64,000 bases of DNA from Methylobacterium nodulans ORS 2060 (GCF_000022085.1 NC_011894.1:62001-126000), one strand, 5' to 3'; counted from the first letter of the stretch, positions 17,282 to 26,269 are shown. The notes: a model not told the origin generated them from the sequence alone. Translations and numbers: made by a program.

Positions 17282-18016
17282 TCATTCTCTCGCGCCGATG
17301 ATGAGTTCTTCTGCCCAGTTCACGAGAAGGGAAGTATAGGCTTCTTGCCAGGGCGGCTCGGACAAGGCGTGATCGGCTCCCGCGATGACCCGGTAGGTGA
17401 CGGATCGAGCCCGATCGAATGCGTCGCGATAATTGACGATGACGGGATGCGGCACGACATCGTCGAACTCGGATTCGACGATGAGCACATCGCCCCGAAA
17501 ATTTGCGCAGGCTCCCAGTGCCCGATTCTCATCGGCACAGACGGGACCGCGTCGGTAGATCGCCAGCTCCCTTTTGTTGAGCTGTTGTTTCGGTACGGTC
17601 CAGTCGTGATCCTTGTAGAGGGCAGGCACCCGCAATCCGAGCCAGCGGACGGGCCTCAGCGAGGTCAGTATCGCCGCAAGATAGCCGCCGTAGCTGCTGC
17701 CGATCACACCGATCGCACCCGCATCCACATCGGCTTGGCCAGCGAGCTTGTCGTAGGCGGCAACGATATCCCTCAGATTATCTTCACGTGTAACCTTGTC
17801 CTGATCGGATTCGGTTTCTGCATGCCCATGAAGGTCGAAGGTGAGGCAGACGCAGCCGAGCGCCGCGATTCCGCGCGCGCGTGACAGATATTGATCCTGG
17901 TTGCCGGCCCAGCCATGCACGAACAGGATGCCGGGCGCTGCGATCGTCGGGCGGACCATAGTGCCGGCGATCCGCCGATGGTCGACCGGTATTTCGATTT
18001 GCTCATCCCGTATCAT
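17282..18016 (-). CDS. Alpha/beta hydrolase (dienelactone hydrolase-like)
   Basis: The 244-residue enzyme starts at ATG 18016, which overlaps the end of the DUF3182 gene by 14 bases. It has the oxyanion-hole motif ILFVHGWAGNQ, the nucleophile elbow GSSYGG, an aspartate in SEFDDVVPH and a histidine in GADHALSEPPW, the expected Ser-Asp-His order. The early strand-turn DHRRIAGTMVRP suggests an esterase or acyl hydrolase acting on a small substrate. It is the last gene of the DUF2267-DUF3182-hydrolase unit. The substrate is unknown. Confidence 0.8.
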   Translation of the reverse strand: MIRDEQIEIPVDHRRIAGTMVRPTIAAPGILFVHGWAGNQDQYLSRARGIAALGCVCLTFDLHGHAETESDQDKVTREDNLRDIVAAYDKLAGQADVDAGAIGVIGSSYGGYLAAILTSLRPVRWLGLRVPALYKDHDWTVPKQQLNKRELAIYRRGPVCADENRALGACANFRGDVLIVESEFDDVVPHPVIVNYRDAFDRARSVTYRVIAGADHALSEPPWQEAYTSLLVNWAEELIIGARE

Positions 18017-19148
18017 GGAGGTCAACCATTGCATATTTCGAAATGAAGCCCACCTCATCATCAACACCGCGGAACAAGGTGATCGAATCGGTGGGCGGAT
18101 CTTTACTGTCTCCGTAGATCTCGACACAGGACGCGCGCACGACCCGAAGGCCCGGATCACCGGCGAATGCTTCCAGCGCGGCAATTTCCGCAGCGCTCGC
18201 GCCGCCCAAGCGCCAGGATTGTTCCAGGACGCCGGAACGCCAGCGTCCTCGTGCATCAAGCCCCTGAATCACATCGTAGTTCCTCCGGGAGACGAGCAGG
18301 CCCGGGAAATGCGCCCATGCGGCGCTGTCATAGGCCTGCGCCTGCCGAATGGCGATCCGCGCGAGCTTCGGGATATCGAGGGCGAGCAGGGCCTCGAACC
18401 CGTCGCGGACGACCACCAGGGTCGAGCCGCCATAGACCTCACGCCCGCTGTTGTCCGTGGTGACGCGCTGCGTCCCGTAATAGGTCACCAGGAGGTTGCA
18501 GCTTCGCACCTGACCAACGCTGTAGGTCGTCGTGCCGGTCAGGTTTTCTTCGAGGACGAGGCCGCAGCTGGAGAGCTCGTCAGGGTCGACGGCTTCGAGC
18601 GCGGTCTCCAGTTCGGCGAGATCCGAGAGCAGCACCTGCCCGCGCCCACCGGTGGCAAGAACCGGCTTGAGCCGCACTCTCCCGCATCGCAGGAGGGTCT
18701 CGGCTGCCCGGCGAGCATCCTCCCGCGTGAACACCGAGAACCCGGCGAGAACGAGGTTCTGCACGGCGTCGCCGAATGCGCGGTTCCATCCCGGCGGCGC
18801 GCATGCATCCGGGGTCACGAGCGGCTGGGTGATGGCTTTCGTGGCCACGAAAGCGTGCGGCACCACGCCTCCGAACAGATCCTGCTCACCGCGTATTCCG
18901 AGGCTTTGCGCCGTCTCGAGGCCGACGAGCGTCCGGCTCGGAACAAAATAGAGCCGCCCGGGATAGCGCGTCCCTGCATCATACTCTCCCCCGAACTCGA
19001 AATTCATGAGCCCGGCGAGCCGCTTTGCGATCTCGGTTCGTGTCATCCTTTCGTGAAGCGAGGAGAGCCCGCCGTCGGCGGCCGTGAGGACGACGACGAC
19101 GCCGTTCGGCGCCGGCTGATGCAGATGAGGTCGTGCTTGCTGCGGCAT
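18003..19148 (-). CDS. DUF3182 family protein, ATP-grasp-like
   Basis: This 381-residue protein matches DUF3182. Features in order are SSLHERMTRTEIAKRLAGL, the YFVPSRTL segment, FGGVVPHAFVATKAITQPLV, and a glycine-rich RLKPVLATGGRGQVLLSDL followed by LVLEENL. The last two look like the nucleotide-binding strands of an ATP-grasp ligase. The C-terminal DARGRWRSGVLEQSWRLGGAS and VVRASCVEIYGDS are also family segments. Its role is not known. Translation is probably coupled to the downstream hydrolase. The start at ATG 19148 has no strong ribosome site. Confidence 0.75.
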   Translation of the reverse strand: MPQQARPHLHQPAPNGVVVVLTAADGGLSSLHERMTRTEIAKRLAGLMNFEFGGEYDAGTRYPGRLYFVPSRTLVGLETAQSLGIRGEQDLFGGVVPHAFVATKAITQPLVTPDACAPPGWNRAFGDAVQNLVLAGFSVFTREDARRAAETLLRCGRVRLKPVLATGGRGQVLLSDLAELETALEAVDPDELSSCGLVLEENLTGTTTYSVGQVRSCNLLVTYYGTQRVTTDNSGREVYGGSTLVVVRDGFEALLALDIPKLARIAIRQAQAYDSAAWAHFPGLLVSRRNYDVIQGLDARGRWRSGVLEQSWRLGGASAAEIAALEAFAGDPGLRVVRASCVEIYGDSKDPPTDSITLFRGVDDEVGFISKYAMVDLHDTG

Positions 19149-19265
19149 GGCCTGAAGCCCGGGCGCACCATCGCGCGAAAAGCGCAGCCCTCGGCGGCGT
19201 GGACGGGAACCGCGGCGCGTCCGAAGCGACCGGACGCGCCCGACGCCGTTCCATGAGGGGCCATG

Positions 19266-19772
19266 TCAGCCTCGGTCTGCTCCGACCGAAGGATACGGCG
19301 TCGCGCCAGGCTCGTCTTCGAGGATCGAGATGCCGGGCGCATCCGGCTCATGGGGCCAGAGGAGGCGGACCTCCTCGGGCAGCGCCGCGCGAACCTTGTC
19401 GACCTGGCCGCGGTCCACATGGCGCGAGAGCACGCCGAACACCGCCTGCGACGCGGCCTGCACGTTCACCGGTCGCGTATTCGCCAGGCCTGCCGCGATG
19501 CCGTCCAGGAACTCGTCGAGGCTGCGCGACCGTTCCGGCTGATGACCCGGTCGCCACTGGTCATAGTAGTGTCCACGCACCAGAAGTGGCAGTTGAGCGC
19601 CGAGATGGGCGGCAAGCTCGAGCGGTACGCGGTCACGGATTCGGCGCAGGACGACCCCGAGGACGTGCCATGCGACTTCGCGGTCGGGACCGAGTTCCGC
19701 CATCAGCTCGTCGAGCCAGATATGGGTGATCTGAAGGGTCTTGTCGAAGACGGCGAGACCTGTCGCACTCAT
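19266..19772 (-). CDS. DUF2267 family protein
   Basis: A 168-residue soluble protein that starts at ATG 19772, six bases after a perfect AGGAGG. It begins MSATGLAVFDKTLQITHIWL and has the DUF2267 pattern: LDELMAELG, AWHVLGVVLRRIRDRVPLE, AAHLGAQLPLLVRGHYYDQW, and later AVFGVLSRHVDRGQVDKVRAALPEE (an inner repeat of the same helical unit). The family is widespread in rhizobia and cyanobacteria; a role is not established. It heads the operon with DUF3182 and the hydrolase. Confidence 0.8.
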   Translation of the reverse strand: MSATGLAVFDKTLQITHIWLDELMAELGPDREVAWHVLGVVLRRIRDRVPLELAAHLGAQLPLLVRGHYYDQWRPGHQPERSRSLDEFLDGIAAGLANTRPVNVQAASQAVFGVLSRHVDRGQVDKVRAALPEEVRLLWPHEPDAPGISILEDEPGATPYPSVGADRG

Positions 19773-20000
19773 GAGTTTCCTCCTGTTCACGACCTGAGAC
19801 GATGCTTCTCGGGAAGCCCCGAGGCTTCGTTCGAGGCGCCGCATGTGCGTCCGGCGGACGGCGCGCCGTTCCGTCTCCGCGGGGGAGCCTCCGGCCCGGC
19901 CGTTGCGGCGGCTCCCGGTCGTGCCGGGCGGTCCAGACCCGCGCTCCGGCGCCGGTCCTCTGCGATCTTGGCCGCCCGGCTGAGCCTTGGGAGCGCGCGG

Positions 20001-20246
20001 CTATCCTGTCGTGCTCCCATAATTCTCGCGCTGGAGCGTATCGAAGCCCCGTGCGGTGAGTTCGATCGTGTCCGCGTCAGGGGCGATGACGTATCCGGCA
20101 TCCGTGAGCTCGGACGCCGCCGCGGTGAGCGTCGGCTCGGAGCCCAGCCGCTCCCTCAAGTAGCCAAAGGTCAGTCTCGCCCCCGGCCGGCGATGATTCT
20201 GACGGAAGATCTCAAGGATCTCACAGGCCAGCTCACTCAGCTGCAT
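20001..20246 (-). CDS. Small winged-helix-like protein (81 residues)
   Basis: The protein MQLSELACEILEIFRQNHRR continues with FGYLRERLGSEPTLTAAASELTDAGYVIAPDADTIELTARGFDTL: two helices, a recognition-like helix and a beta wing, as in winged-helix folds. It may be a small DNA-binding protein. No clear ribosome site is visible. No close family is recognised. Confidence 0.5.
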   Translation of the reverse strand: MQLSELACEILEIFRQNHRRPGARLTFGYLRERLGSEPTLTAAASELTDAGYVIAPDADTIELTARGFDTLQRENYGSTTG

Positions 20247-20788
20247 CGCTTCGGCTCCGGTGCCATCGTTCAGGCGCGGCCTGCCTGCTCCGTGAGGATG
20301 GAGTTGTCCCGAGCCGGAGAGGCCGCTTCGTCCCTGGAGCCGAGGACATCTTCCATGGTCCTGCGCCTGTTCGGGTCGTTTTCACGATCATCGCCGGCTT
20401 GCATCGGCGGCTTGCGGCTGCGCTTCTCTCCGGCCCGTCAACTCGCGTCGATCCAGATTGCGAGGCCGTTCCACCTCCCGCTCCTCGGGTTTCTCGAAGC
20501 CACTCATGGCCTGAGAACCCCACAGCCGGGACGCCGCCCCTGCCCGATCCCGCACCGCAGGGCTCTCCCCGGCATGGGGGCTCGGGGTGGCGCGAAGGCT
20601 GCTCGTGTGAATGAATCCTGCACCTCGATCGTGGTTGCACCGGAGATTTCCTTAGGATGATTCCGGTATCGGAGTGACGGCGTCACGCCAGGGCCGCCGA
20701 GCCGTCGGGTGAGGGGCGAGCGCTCACCTGCGGAGCATTGATCCGGCGCTGCTGGTTTCGTCCGGCTCGTCGATCCACAACAAGGTCC
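20247..20788. other. Intergenic stretch, no gene supported
   Basis: About 540 bases with low-complexity ORFs in both strands. Nothing recognisable. Confidence 0.35.
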
Positions 20789-20944
20789 GTCCTGGCGTTC
20801 ACACGCGAAAGCTCCGCCTTCTCTCCGGGAACCGATCCCTTCGAAATACGCCCGGGAAAGACGATCTCGCCTCCCCTCGCCTGGTGCGATGTGCCCGCCG
20901 GGACGAAGAGCGTCGTGCTGATCGTCGAGGATCCGGACGCGTCG
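20789..20944 (+). pseudogene. YbhB/YbcL (PEBP) family fragment
   Basis: An in-frame stretch reads AFSPGTDPFEIRPGKTISPP, then LAWCDVPAGTKSVVLIVEDPDA. This is the N-terminal third of a phosphatidylethanolamine-binding (Raf kinase inhibitor-like) protein. The fold normally continues into a HWVLYNIP-type segment for over 100 residues; here the match stops at about 20944, shortly before the dispersed repeat that begins at 21016. The gene is therefore broken. Confidence 0.65.
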
Positions 20945-21015
20945 TTCGGTATTCCGGCTTTGTCGCTCCGTCTTGCCGAACCTGGACCCACTTCGTCGGA
21001 CTATGCTCCGGAGGG

Positions 21016-21114
21016 CTCCCCGCCGAAGTGGATGCCGGTTCGGCGTAAGGGAGCGCGTCATATCAAGGCTTGAGAGCCGCCGACCTGGTGCAATCAGGTC
21101 GGGAACGGCTCTAA
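21016..21114. repeat. Dispersed repeat with terminal hairpin, copy C1
   Basis: Shares CTCCCCGCCGAAGTGGA and AAGGGAGCGCG with copy C2 (24279-24375), then a hairpin (GAGCCG at 21072 to CGGCTC at 21111; inner CGACCT/AGGTCG). The last bases, CTCTAA, supply on the minus strand the TAG stop of the cyclase gene. The two copies have different stem sequences but keep the pairing. Confidence 0.7.
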
Positions 21115-22526
21115 GTCAGCTCGAAGACGGGCATGCGACTGCCGATCCCACGCAAACTGCAAAGGTGCCGCTGTGCCTGAAGCCCCTTCTCCGTGAGCAG
21201 GCGGGCTGCCTCCGCATGCCGGACGACCGGCTCGCTGACGAAGATGGCGCCGGAGGTGGCGAGCTCCTGCACGCGCGCCGCAATGTTGACCGTCTGTCCG
21301 AAGTAGTCCTGCCGGTCGTTCAGAAGGACAGCAAGGCAGGGTCCCTCATGAAGCCCGATCTTGAGGATCAGCTCGTCCGTCTCGCGACCTGTGTTCAGAC
21401 GACGCATGGCCTCTCGCATCTCGAGGGCAGCCGCGACGGCTTGGCTCGGCATCGGAAAGGTCGCCATCACGGCATCGCCGATGGTCTTGACGACGGCTCC
21501 GCCGTGAGAAGCCACCACCGCCGTGAGGATCTGGAAATGCGAGCGCACCAGGTCGTAGGCGACGAGATCGCCGACCCGTTCGTAGAGATCCGTTGAGCCG
21601 GTCAGGTCGGTGAACACGAAGGTCAAGCTCAGGATCTTGAGCCGCTGATCGACATCGAGAGCGTCGGTCCGATAGATGTCGCGGAAAGCTTGATTGCTCA
21701 AAAGGCGCTTCGCGGTGAGGAAGGGCCGACGGCCCCCGATCAGCGTGTTCAGCGCCTCGCCGGCGATGAAGATGCCGGGCAGCACGCGTTCTTCGCTGCG
21801 GTTCTCCAACGTGAGGCGAAGTTGGCCCGGTTTCAGGTCGACATGGCCGACGGCGGGCCTGATGTCATCGAACACGAGGCTGAGCTCCTGACGCTGCTGA
21901 GCCGGTTCGCCAGCAACGTCGAGAACCTGCGCGGTATGAGTGACCGGATCGAACAGGATCAGGGACCCGGCCGGAATCTGCAGCGCCAGGATCATCCTCT
22001 CGCCGGCCTGCAGCTCGACGGCTTCGAGCGTCGCCAATCGCGCGAGGTCCTCGAATGCGGGCGGCTCAGGGAAGACCACCCCCGTGCCGAAGAAGATCTG
22101 CCGATGGTAGTCCCAGAAGGCGAGACTGCCCGGATCGTGCGCGGCGACGCGCCGAATGCGCGGACTGATCGCGAAGCTGACCTCGACGGCATCGTCGAGG
22201 ATCGGCTCCGTGTCGAGAGCGCAGAAGGCGCAGCGATAGGCGTCCTGCCGCACGCTTTTCAGGCTGGCATTCGCACCGAGCACGCCTCCACAGCTGGAGC
22301 AGAGGATATTCCAGGACATCTCGAACAGACCGAGCCGGGCGCCGTGCAGGAGCGTGCTGATCACCGCGTCCTGGCTCAAGCCGTGTTCGCCTGCAAAGCT
22401 CAGCGCGTTGATGCGGACGAGTTCCTCATCGGCACCGTGCTGGATCAGCTGCTCCAGCGCCTGCACCGCTTCGGGGTCGCCCGCTTGACGAAGGGCGTCG
22501 AGGAGAGCGTCGCTGTCGTGCATCAT
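21111..22526 (-). CDS. DUF5939 nucleotide cyclase with a zinc-ribbon-like region
   Basis: The 471-residue protein has an N-terminal DUF5939-type region (residues 1 to about 290) and a C-terminal class III cyclase domain. A CxxC...CxxC pair (ILCSSCGG and YRCAFCA) lies near residues 69-100 and looks like a zinc ribbon. The cyclase domain contains the first metal Asp in TFVFTDLTGSTDLY, the second in VVKTIGDAVMATF, then LKIGLHEGPCLAV and the YFGQTVNIAARVQ helix with the transition-state Asn and Arg. No transmembrane helix is visible, so it should be cytoplasmic. Two ATGs (22526, 22523) are possible starts. The last codon overlaps repeat C1. ATP versus GTP specificity is not settled here. Confidence 0.85.
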   Translation of the reverse strand: MMHDSDALLDALRQAGDPEAVQALEQLIQHGADEELVRINALSFAGEHGLSQDAVISTLLHGARLGLFEMSWNILCSSCGGVLGANASLKSVRQDAYRCAFCALDTEPILDDAVEVSFAISPRIRRVAAHDPGSLAFWDYHRQIFFGTGVVFPEPPAFEDLARLATLEAVELQAGERMILALQIPAGSLILFDPVTHTAQVLDVAGEPAQQRQELSLVFDDIRPAVGHVDLKPGQLRLTLENRSEERVLPGIFIAGEALNTLIGGRRPFLTAKRLLSNQAFRDIYRTDALDVDQRLKILSLTFVFTDLTGSTDLYERVGDLVAYDLVRSHFQILTAVVASHGGAVVKTIGDAVMATFPMPSQAVAAALEMREAMRRLNTGRETDELILKIGLHEGPCLAVLLNDRQDYFGQTVNIAARVQELATSGAIFVSEPVVRHAEAARLLTEKGLQAQRHLCSLRGIGSRMPVFELT

Positions 22527-23170
22527 CTTAAGCCTATACCGGTTCGCGCGATCGTGCACCAACGATGGAGCGGGCGCGATCGCCAAACCGGGAGCGCCAG
22601 CATGACCCGTGGGCCTCACACGGCTTCCGGTTGATCTGTTCCGAGGCGCGTCCGAGCTCGATGAGGGGAGCCGCCATCGCCGGCAGATCCGGATCCGCGA
22701 GCACACGAGCCGGCCTGCGCCAGGTCAGACGGAGCTTCCGCGGACGGAGTCCGAATATCCGCTGCCGGCCCATCCCGGCAGTTCACTGCTGCGGCCGCAG
22801 CCCGACAGAGGCAGAGCTTGAGCTCAACTGCCGAGCATCGACTCTGCGGCCGCTTCCTCACGCTCTCAATCAACCCTCAAGATAAAGCGTGTTGCATTGC
22901 ACTCACATCTCATGTACGAGCATGTGCATCGCAACAATCTGATTCGACGATGCTGTCGATGGCAGTCGACCTTAGCAGGTCGGCGCAGATGTTGGCGATT
23001 GCTGCAAAGGCGCAGCACTCAAGCTCAGGCGATGAGACCGTGGCGAGGACGGCGCGCTGGCGCGGCTTCGCTCCAGGATCCCATTCGCCTCGTCCAGGCG
23101 ATCGCGGCGGTCCAGGCTCCTCCGGAGCCGTGACACGCCGCGCAGGATTCGGAGAGGGAAACGCTCAGCG
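22527..23170. other. Intergenic stretch, no gene supported
   Basis: 644 bases between divergent genes. Short ORFs are not convincing. A ribosome site GGAGAGGGAAA lies at about 23151-23161 ahead of the hydrolase gene. The region should hold promoters for both genes; none is recognised by eye. Confidence 0.4.
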
Positions 23171-24010
23171 ATGACGCGCGACGGCCATCGGTCCTCGGTC
23201 AGTTCTCAGCCACGTCCGGCCAGTGGCTGGCGGCGGATCGCACGCAGCCTGGCGCTGCTCGTCAGCCTCAGCACCTCCTCGACGATGGTCCTGGCCTATG
23301 CGGATCTGCTGCCGCAGGTCATGGAGCAGGAGATTCTTGCCTCACCGGCCGGAGGGTTGCCGCACCTCACCCGGCGGCTCGCGCAGCAGGGCGCTCCTCT
23401 GCGGATCGTCGCCTTCGGCTCCTCGTCGACCGAAGGCGTCGGCGCCAGTTCCCCGGCGGCCGCCTATCCGGCCCGGCTGGAGGCCGCTCTCAGGCGTGCC
23501 CTTCCGCGCCTCGCGGGCGGCATCACGGTGCTCAACCGCGGCATCGGCGGCGAGCACGCGGACGACATGCTCGGGCGGCTGGAGCGCGACGTGCTCGCCG
23601 CCAGGCCCGACCTCGTGATCTGGCAGACGGGCAGCAACGACCCGCTGCGGGGCGTCTCCCTGGAGCATTTCCGCGAGGCGACGGTGGCGGGTGTGCGACG
23701 GATGCAGGCTGCAGGCAGCGACGTCGTGCTGATGGAGCCGCAATGGTGCCCGAAGCTCGATGCGACGCCGGACGCTTATCGGTTCCGGGACATGGTGCGG
23801 GAGATCGGGGCCGAGCTCGGCGTTCCGGTGATCCGCCGCTCGGACCTGATGCGGGACTGGATCGCCGGCGGGAGGCTCACGCGCGAAGAGCTGTTCGCGC
23901 CCGACGGCTTGCACATGGCCGACCGCGGCTACGACCTGCTCGGGCAGGCCGTTGCTCGCGACATCCTGCGCCGGGCCCAGCCCGTGGTGATGGCGCAAGC
24001 GGGCGAGTGA
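23171..24010 (+). CDS. SGNH/GDSL-family hydrolase, exported
   Basis: The 279-residue protein has a basic N-terminus and a hydrophobic segment (about residues 24-44), a signal peptide or anchor. The catalytic blocks are the Ser block FGSSSTEGVG (Ser85), the Gly block NRGIGGEHADDM, the Asn block WQTGSNDPLRG, and the closing DGLHMADRGYDL with the Asp-His pair. These give a lipase or esterase of the SGNH class, likely periplasmic and perhaps acting on cell-envelope polysaccharide esters. It is followed by a tandem duplication and repeat C2. No operon partner is seen. Confidence 0.85.
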   Translation: MTRDGHRSSVSSQPRPASGWRRIARSLALLVSLSTSSTMVLAYADLLPQVMEQEILASPAGGLPHLTRRLAQQGAPLRIVAFGSSSTEGVGASSPAAAYPARLEAALRRALPRLAGGITVLNRGIGGEHADDMLGRLERDVLAARPDLVIWQTGSNDPLRGVSLEHFREATVAGVRRMQAAGSDVVLMEPQWCPKLDATPDAYRFRDMVREIGAELGVPVIRRSDLMRDWIAGGRLTREELFAPDGLHMADRGYDLLGQAVARDILRRAQPVVMAQAGE

Positions 24011-24116
24011 CATCGGCTGCCGAAGCGAGACCGTCGCAGCGGGAGGCGTAGCCGATAGAGGCGGCGAAGAATGCCAAGCCTCCGGCTGCGCCTGGCGATG
24101 ATGCGGGCAGGGCGAC

Positions 24117-24168
24117 GGGGGTGGCCGGGCCGCCCGGCGAGAGGGGGTGGCCGGGCCGCCCGGCGAGA
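24117..24168. repeat. 26-base tandem duplication
   Basis: Two exact copies of a unit beginning GGGGGTGGCCGGGCCGCCCG (24117-24142 and 24143-24168). No spacers and only two units, so it is not a CRISPR. It looks like replication slippage in a G+C-rich spacer. Confidence 0.85.
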
Positions 24169-24278
24169 GCGCCACGAAGAAAGCGCCCGGGCGTCAGGGC
24201 AGCTTTGCGGGGGCGCACATCAGCAGCCTTGGCGACTCACTGCACAAATCAGGGCTTCGAGTCGATCGTGCGAAAGCG

Positions 24279-24375
24279 CTCCCCGCCGAAGTGGAGGCCG
24301 GTACGGCGCAAGGGAGCGCGCGGCAGCAAGATTTGGGAGCCGTGCCCGACCCAATGTGGCCGGGCACGGCTCTAA
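24279..24375. repeat. Dispersed repeat with terminal hairpin, copy C2
   Basis: The second copy of the C family. Its hairpin has a 12-base-pair perfect stem (GAGCCGTGCCCG / CGGGCACGGCTC). Its final CTCTAA supplies the TAG stop of the DUF6894 gene on the minus strand. It may terminate transcription or protect an mRNA end. Confidence 0.7.
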
Positions 24376-24647
24376 TGAGCGGCGCCGCGGCGTCGGCGCG
24401 GTGCCTGTGATTGGTCCGGCTCAAGCTCCGTGAACGGGACCGTGAACAAGGGTCGGTGCGCCGCATCAGCCACTGAAAACAGGTAGTGGGTGAGCTGCGG
24501 ATTACGGGCACAATCGTCATGCGACGTGAACCCGGCGCCATGGCGAGCGACAGCAAGGGCCGCCGCGTCGTCGCGACACTCCAGCCCCTGGAAATCTTGG
24601 CAAACGAGGCCGGACCGGGACAGCACGTCGAAATAGTAACGCGGCAT
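24372..24647 (-). CDS. DUF6894 family small protein
   Basis: A 91-residue protein that starts at ATG 24647 after GGAGG. It begins MPRYYFDVLSRSGLVCQD, with FQGLECRDDAAALAVARHG, the pattern of DUF6894 proteins (MPRYFFH... followed by D-x-E-G and A-x-x-A helices). These are common and often duplicated in Bradyrhizobium and Methylobacterium; no function is known. The family segment is complete in the first 60 residues, then a Pro/Arg-rich tail follows. Confidence 0.75.
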   Translation of the reverse strand: MPRYYFDVLSRSGLVCQDFQGLECRDDAAALAVARHGAGFTSHDDCARNPQLTHYLFSVADAAHRPLFTVPFTELEPDQSQAPRRRRGAAH

Positions 24648-25105
24648 TGCGCCCTCCAAGCTTCCTCCCCGCTCTGCAGGCTGTTCTCCGCCCTTGAGCG
24701 CGTCACGCAGCTTGCCCTCTCGAAAGGCGCCTGTCACTCCCGCTCGATGCGGAATGCGGAAAGGCGCCGATCGGCCTCATGCGCGATGCGCGACGGCGCA
24801 GAGGCGAGCGAGACCCCTTCAGGACCGTGGAACGCCATCCGCATCGGCAGTATCGGCAGGCATGCTTGACCGCGCGGCCTCGTCGCCGCCCTTGCGGACC
24901 CGGTTCACCGGCCGGCCGCGCGAAGGCTCAAGGCCAATCCCATCGGCGACCGAAATGCCCCAGCGCCCTCTGGGAAGGGGGCGACGAAACCGGGCTGCCA
25001 CGAGACTGTACATTCCAGAGGCAGGATTGTGCATTGTGCAATACGATCAATCACTTATGAAATGAGTACAACATTTGCTAGGGAAAGTTGATGGTTGATC
25101 GCAGG

Positions 25106-25133
25106 TTGACTTTCGGCTGTGGGATTTTAGCAT
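25106..25133 (+). promoter_or_regulatory. Candidate sigma-70-like promoter for the phasin gene
   Basis: TTGACT at 25106-25111 and TAGCAT at 25128-25133, separated by 16 bases, in a local A+T-rich patch upstream of the phasin gene. A short inverted repeat GTGCCA...TGGCAC follows at 25141-25173. The assignment is by eye only. No terminator was recognised downstream. Confidence 0.35.
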
Positions 25134-25264
25134 TGGCATCGTGCCAAGACATAAAACAACTGAAACTGGCACAGTAAAATATTTCCCCGTTTTAGGCATG
25201 TAACTGGGGAGCATGTGCCACAGGCGAGGAAAAGCATCGAGTGCAGCAGACGAGGAGCATCCAA

Positions 25265-25861
25265 ATGGCCGTCGCTCAGCATACCGATCAGAGCAAGAAG
25301 ACCGAGCAGATCCGCAGGATCGCGGACCCGGCGCAAGAGAGTGTCGACAGAGCAGCCGAGACTGGTTCAGAGGCGGTCAATCTTGCCAAGGAGAACTTGA
25401 GCAGAGTGTCCGATCTGCGCGACCGCGCGGCCGACAACGCATTGCAGGTCGTGCAGATGAGCGTTGAGACGATCGCAAGGAACACTCGCGAACTCAACGA
25501 TCAAATCACGAGGACTTTTGGCTTCGGCAGCGAGGATAGCGAACGCTTGGCCGACCAATCCCGGCAGAACGCGGAAGCCATCGCCCGCTGCGGCACGGTG
25601 CTGACCCAGGCTGTGCAGGATGCCTTCCGGAACAGCTTCGAGCTGGGTCAGAAGCGGTGGCAAAGCAACCTCGACGGCTTGAACAAGCTGACCCGAGCCA
25701 GGTCGGTGCACGAACTCGCCATGCTTCAGAGCGAAGTGGCTCGCGAGAGCCTGCAAAACCTTGTTCAGGACACGCGTACGGTGGCCGAGTCGTCGCTGCG
25801 GGCCTTCGAGGAAGCCAGCAGAATCTGCGCCAGCGTGAAGCCGCTCGCGCAGATCCGCTAG
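25265..25861 (+). CDS. Phasin family protein
   Basis: The 198-residue protein starts at ATG 25265, seven bases after GAGGAG. It is an almost wholly alpha-helical amphipathic protein with the phasin pattern: ETGSEAVNLAKENLSR, VVQMSVETIARNTRELNDQI, then RSVHELAMLQSEVARESLQNL, ending in VAESSLRAFEEASRI. Phasins coat polyhydroxyalkanoate granules and control their number and size, so the cell probably stores PHA. It is 330 bases from the left edge of the tRNA-Thr-bounded island. Confidence 0.85.
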   Translation: MAVAQHTDQSKKTEQIRRIADPAQESVDRAAETGSEAVNLAKENLSRVSDLRDRAADNALQVVQMSVETIARNTRELNDQITRTFGFGSEDSERLADQSRQNAEAIARCGTVLTQAVQDAFRNSFELGQKRWQSNLDGLNKLTRARSVHELAMLQSEVARESLQNLVQDTRTVAESSLRAFEEASRICASVKPLAQIR

Positions 25862-26194
25862 TCCGCCAAGGCGGGGGCTTGGCTCGGTAGCACTCCTCTC
25901 GCGGAGGGGCGTCCCCGATTGTCGGACCCTTCTCCGCGGGTTGCCCGCTCCCGGAGCGCCCGGGGACGGCAGCGTACGAAGACGCGTTGTCAGTCCGCGT
26001 CGCGCGGGGGCCTCAGCGAGATCGTGGCCGCCGAGACAAAGCGGCCGCTTGCAGGACGTCCCCCGAGGCACGTGGCCGGGTTCGCGGACGCCAGGGCCTT
26101 TGATCGATGCCGGGGGCGAGGTCCATTGCTGCTCGCTGGCCGGCAGCAGCACAAAGATTGCGGCGGTCTCAGCGATTGATTTTCAAGGGGAGAC
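25862..26194. other. Intergenic stretch before the island
   Basis: 333 bases between the phasin gene and the left tRNA-Thr copy. It contains the short stem CTCCT..AGGAG near 25893-25908 that may end the phasin transcript. No gene is seen. Confidence 0.4.
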
Positions 26195-26269
26195 TGGTGC
26201 CGCTGGGGAGGATTGAACTCCCGACCTCGTCATTACCAATGACGCGCTCTACCACTGAGCTACAACGGC
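26195..26269 (-). tRNA. tRNA-Thr(GGT), left copy
   Basis: On the minus strand the sequence runs from GCCGTTGTAGCTCAGTGG to CAGCGGCACCA. It folds as a cloverleaf: acceptor GCCGTTG with CAGCGGC, D arm GCTC..GAGC, anticodon stem GTCAT/ATGAC with loop TGGTA, and T arm GGGAG..CTCCC with TTCAATC. The anticodon is GGT. CCA is encoded. An identical copy, with 15 shared bases of 5' flank, is at 42891-42965. Confidence 0.95.

Noticed and set aside
22818..23174. Plus-strand ORF (118 residues) upstream of the SGNH hydrolase
   Set aside because: No family, no ribosome site, and it overlaps the hydrolase start.
24117..24168. CRISPR-like direct repeats
   Set aside because: Only two copies, no spacer between them; a simple tandem duplication.
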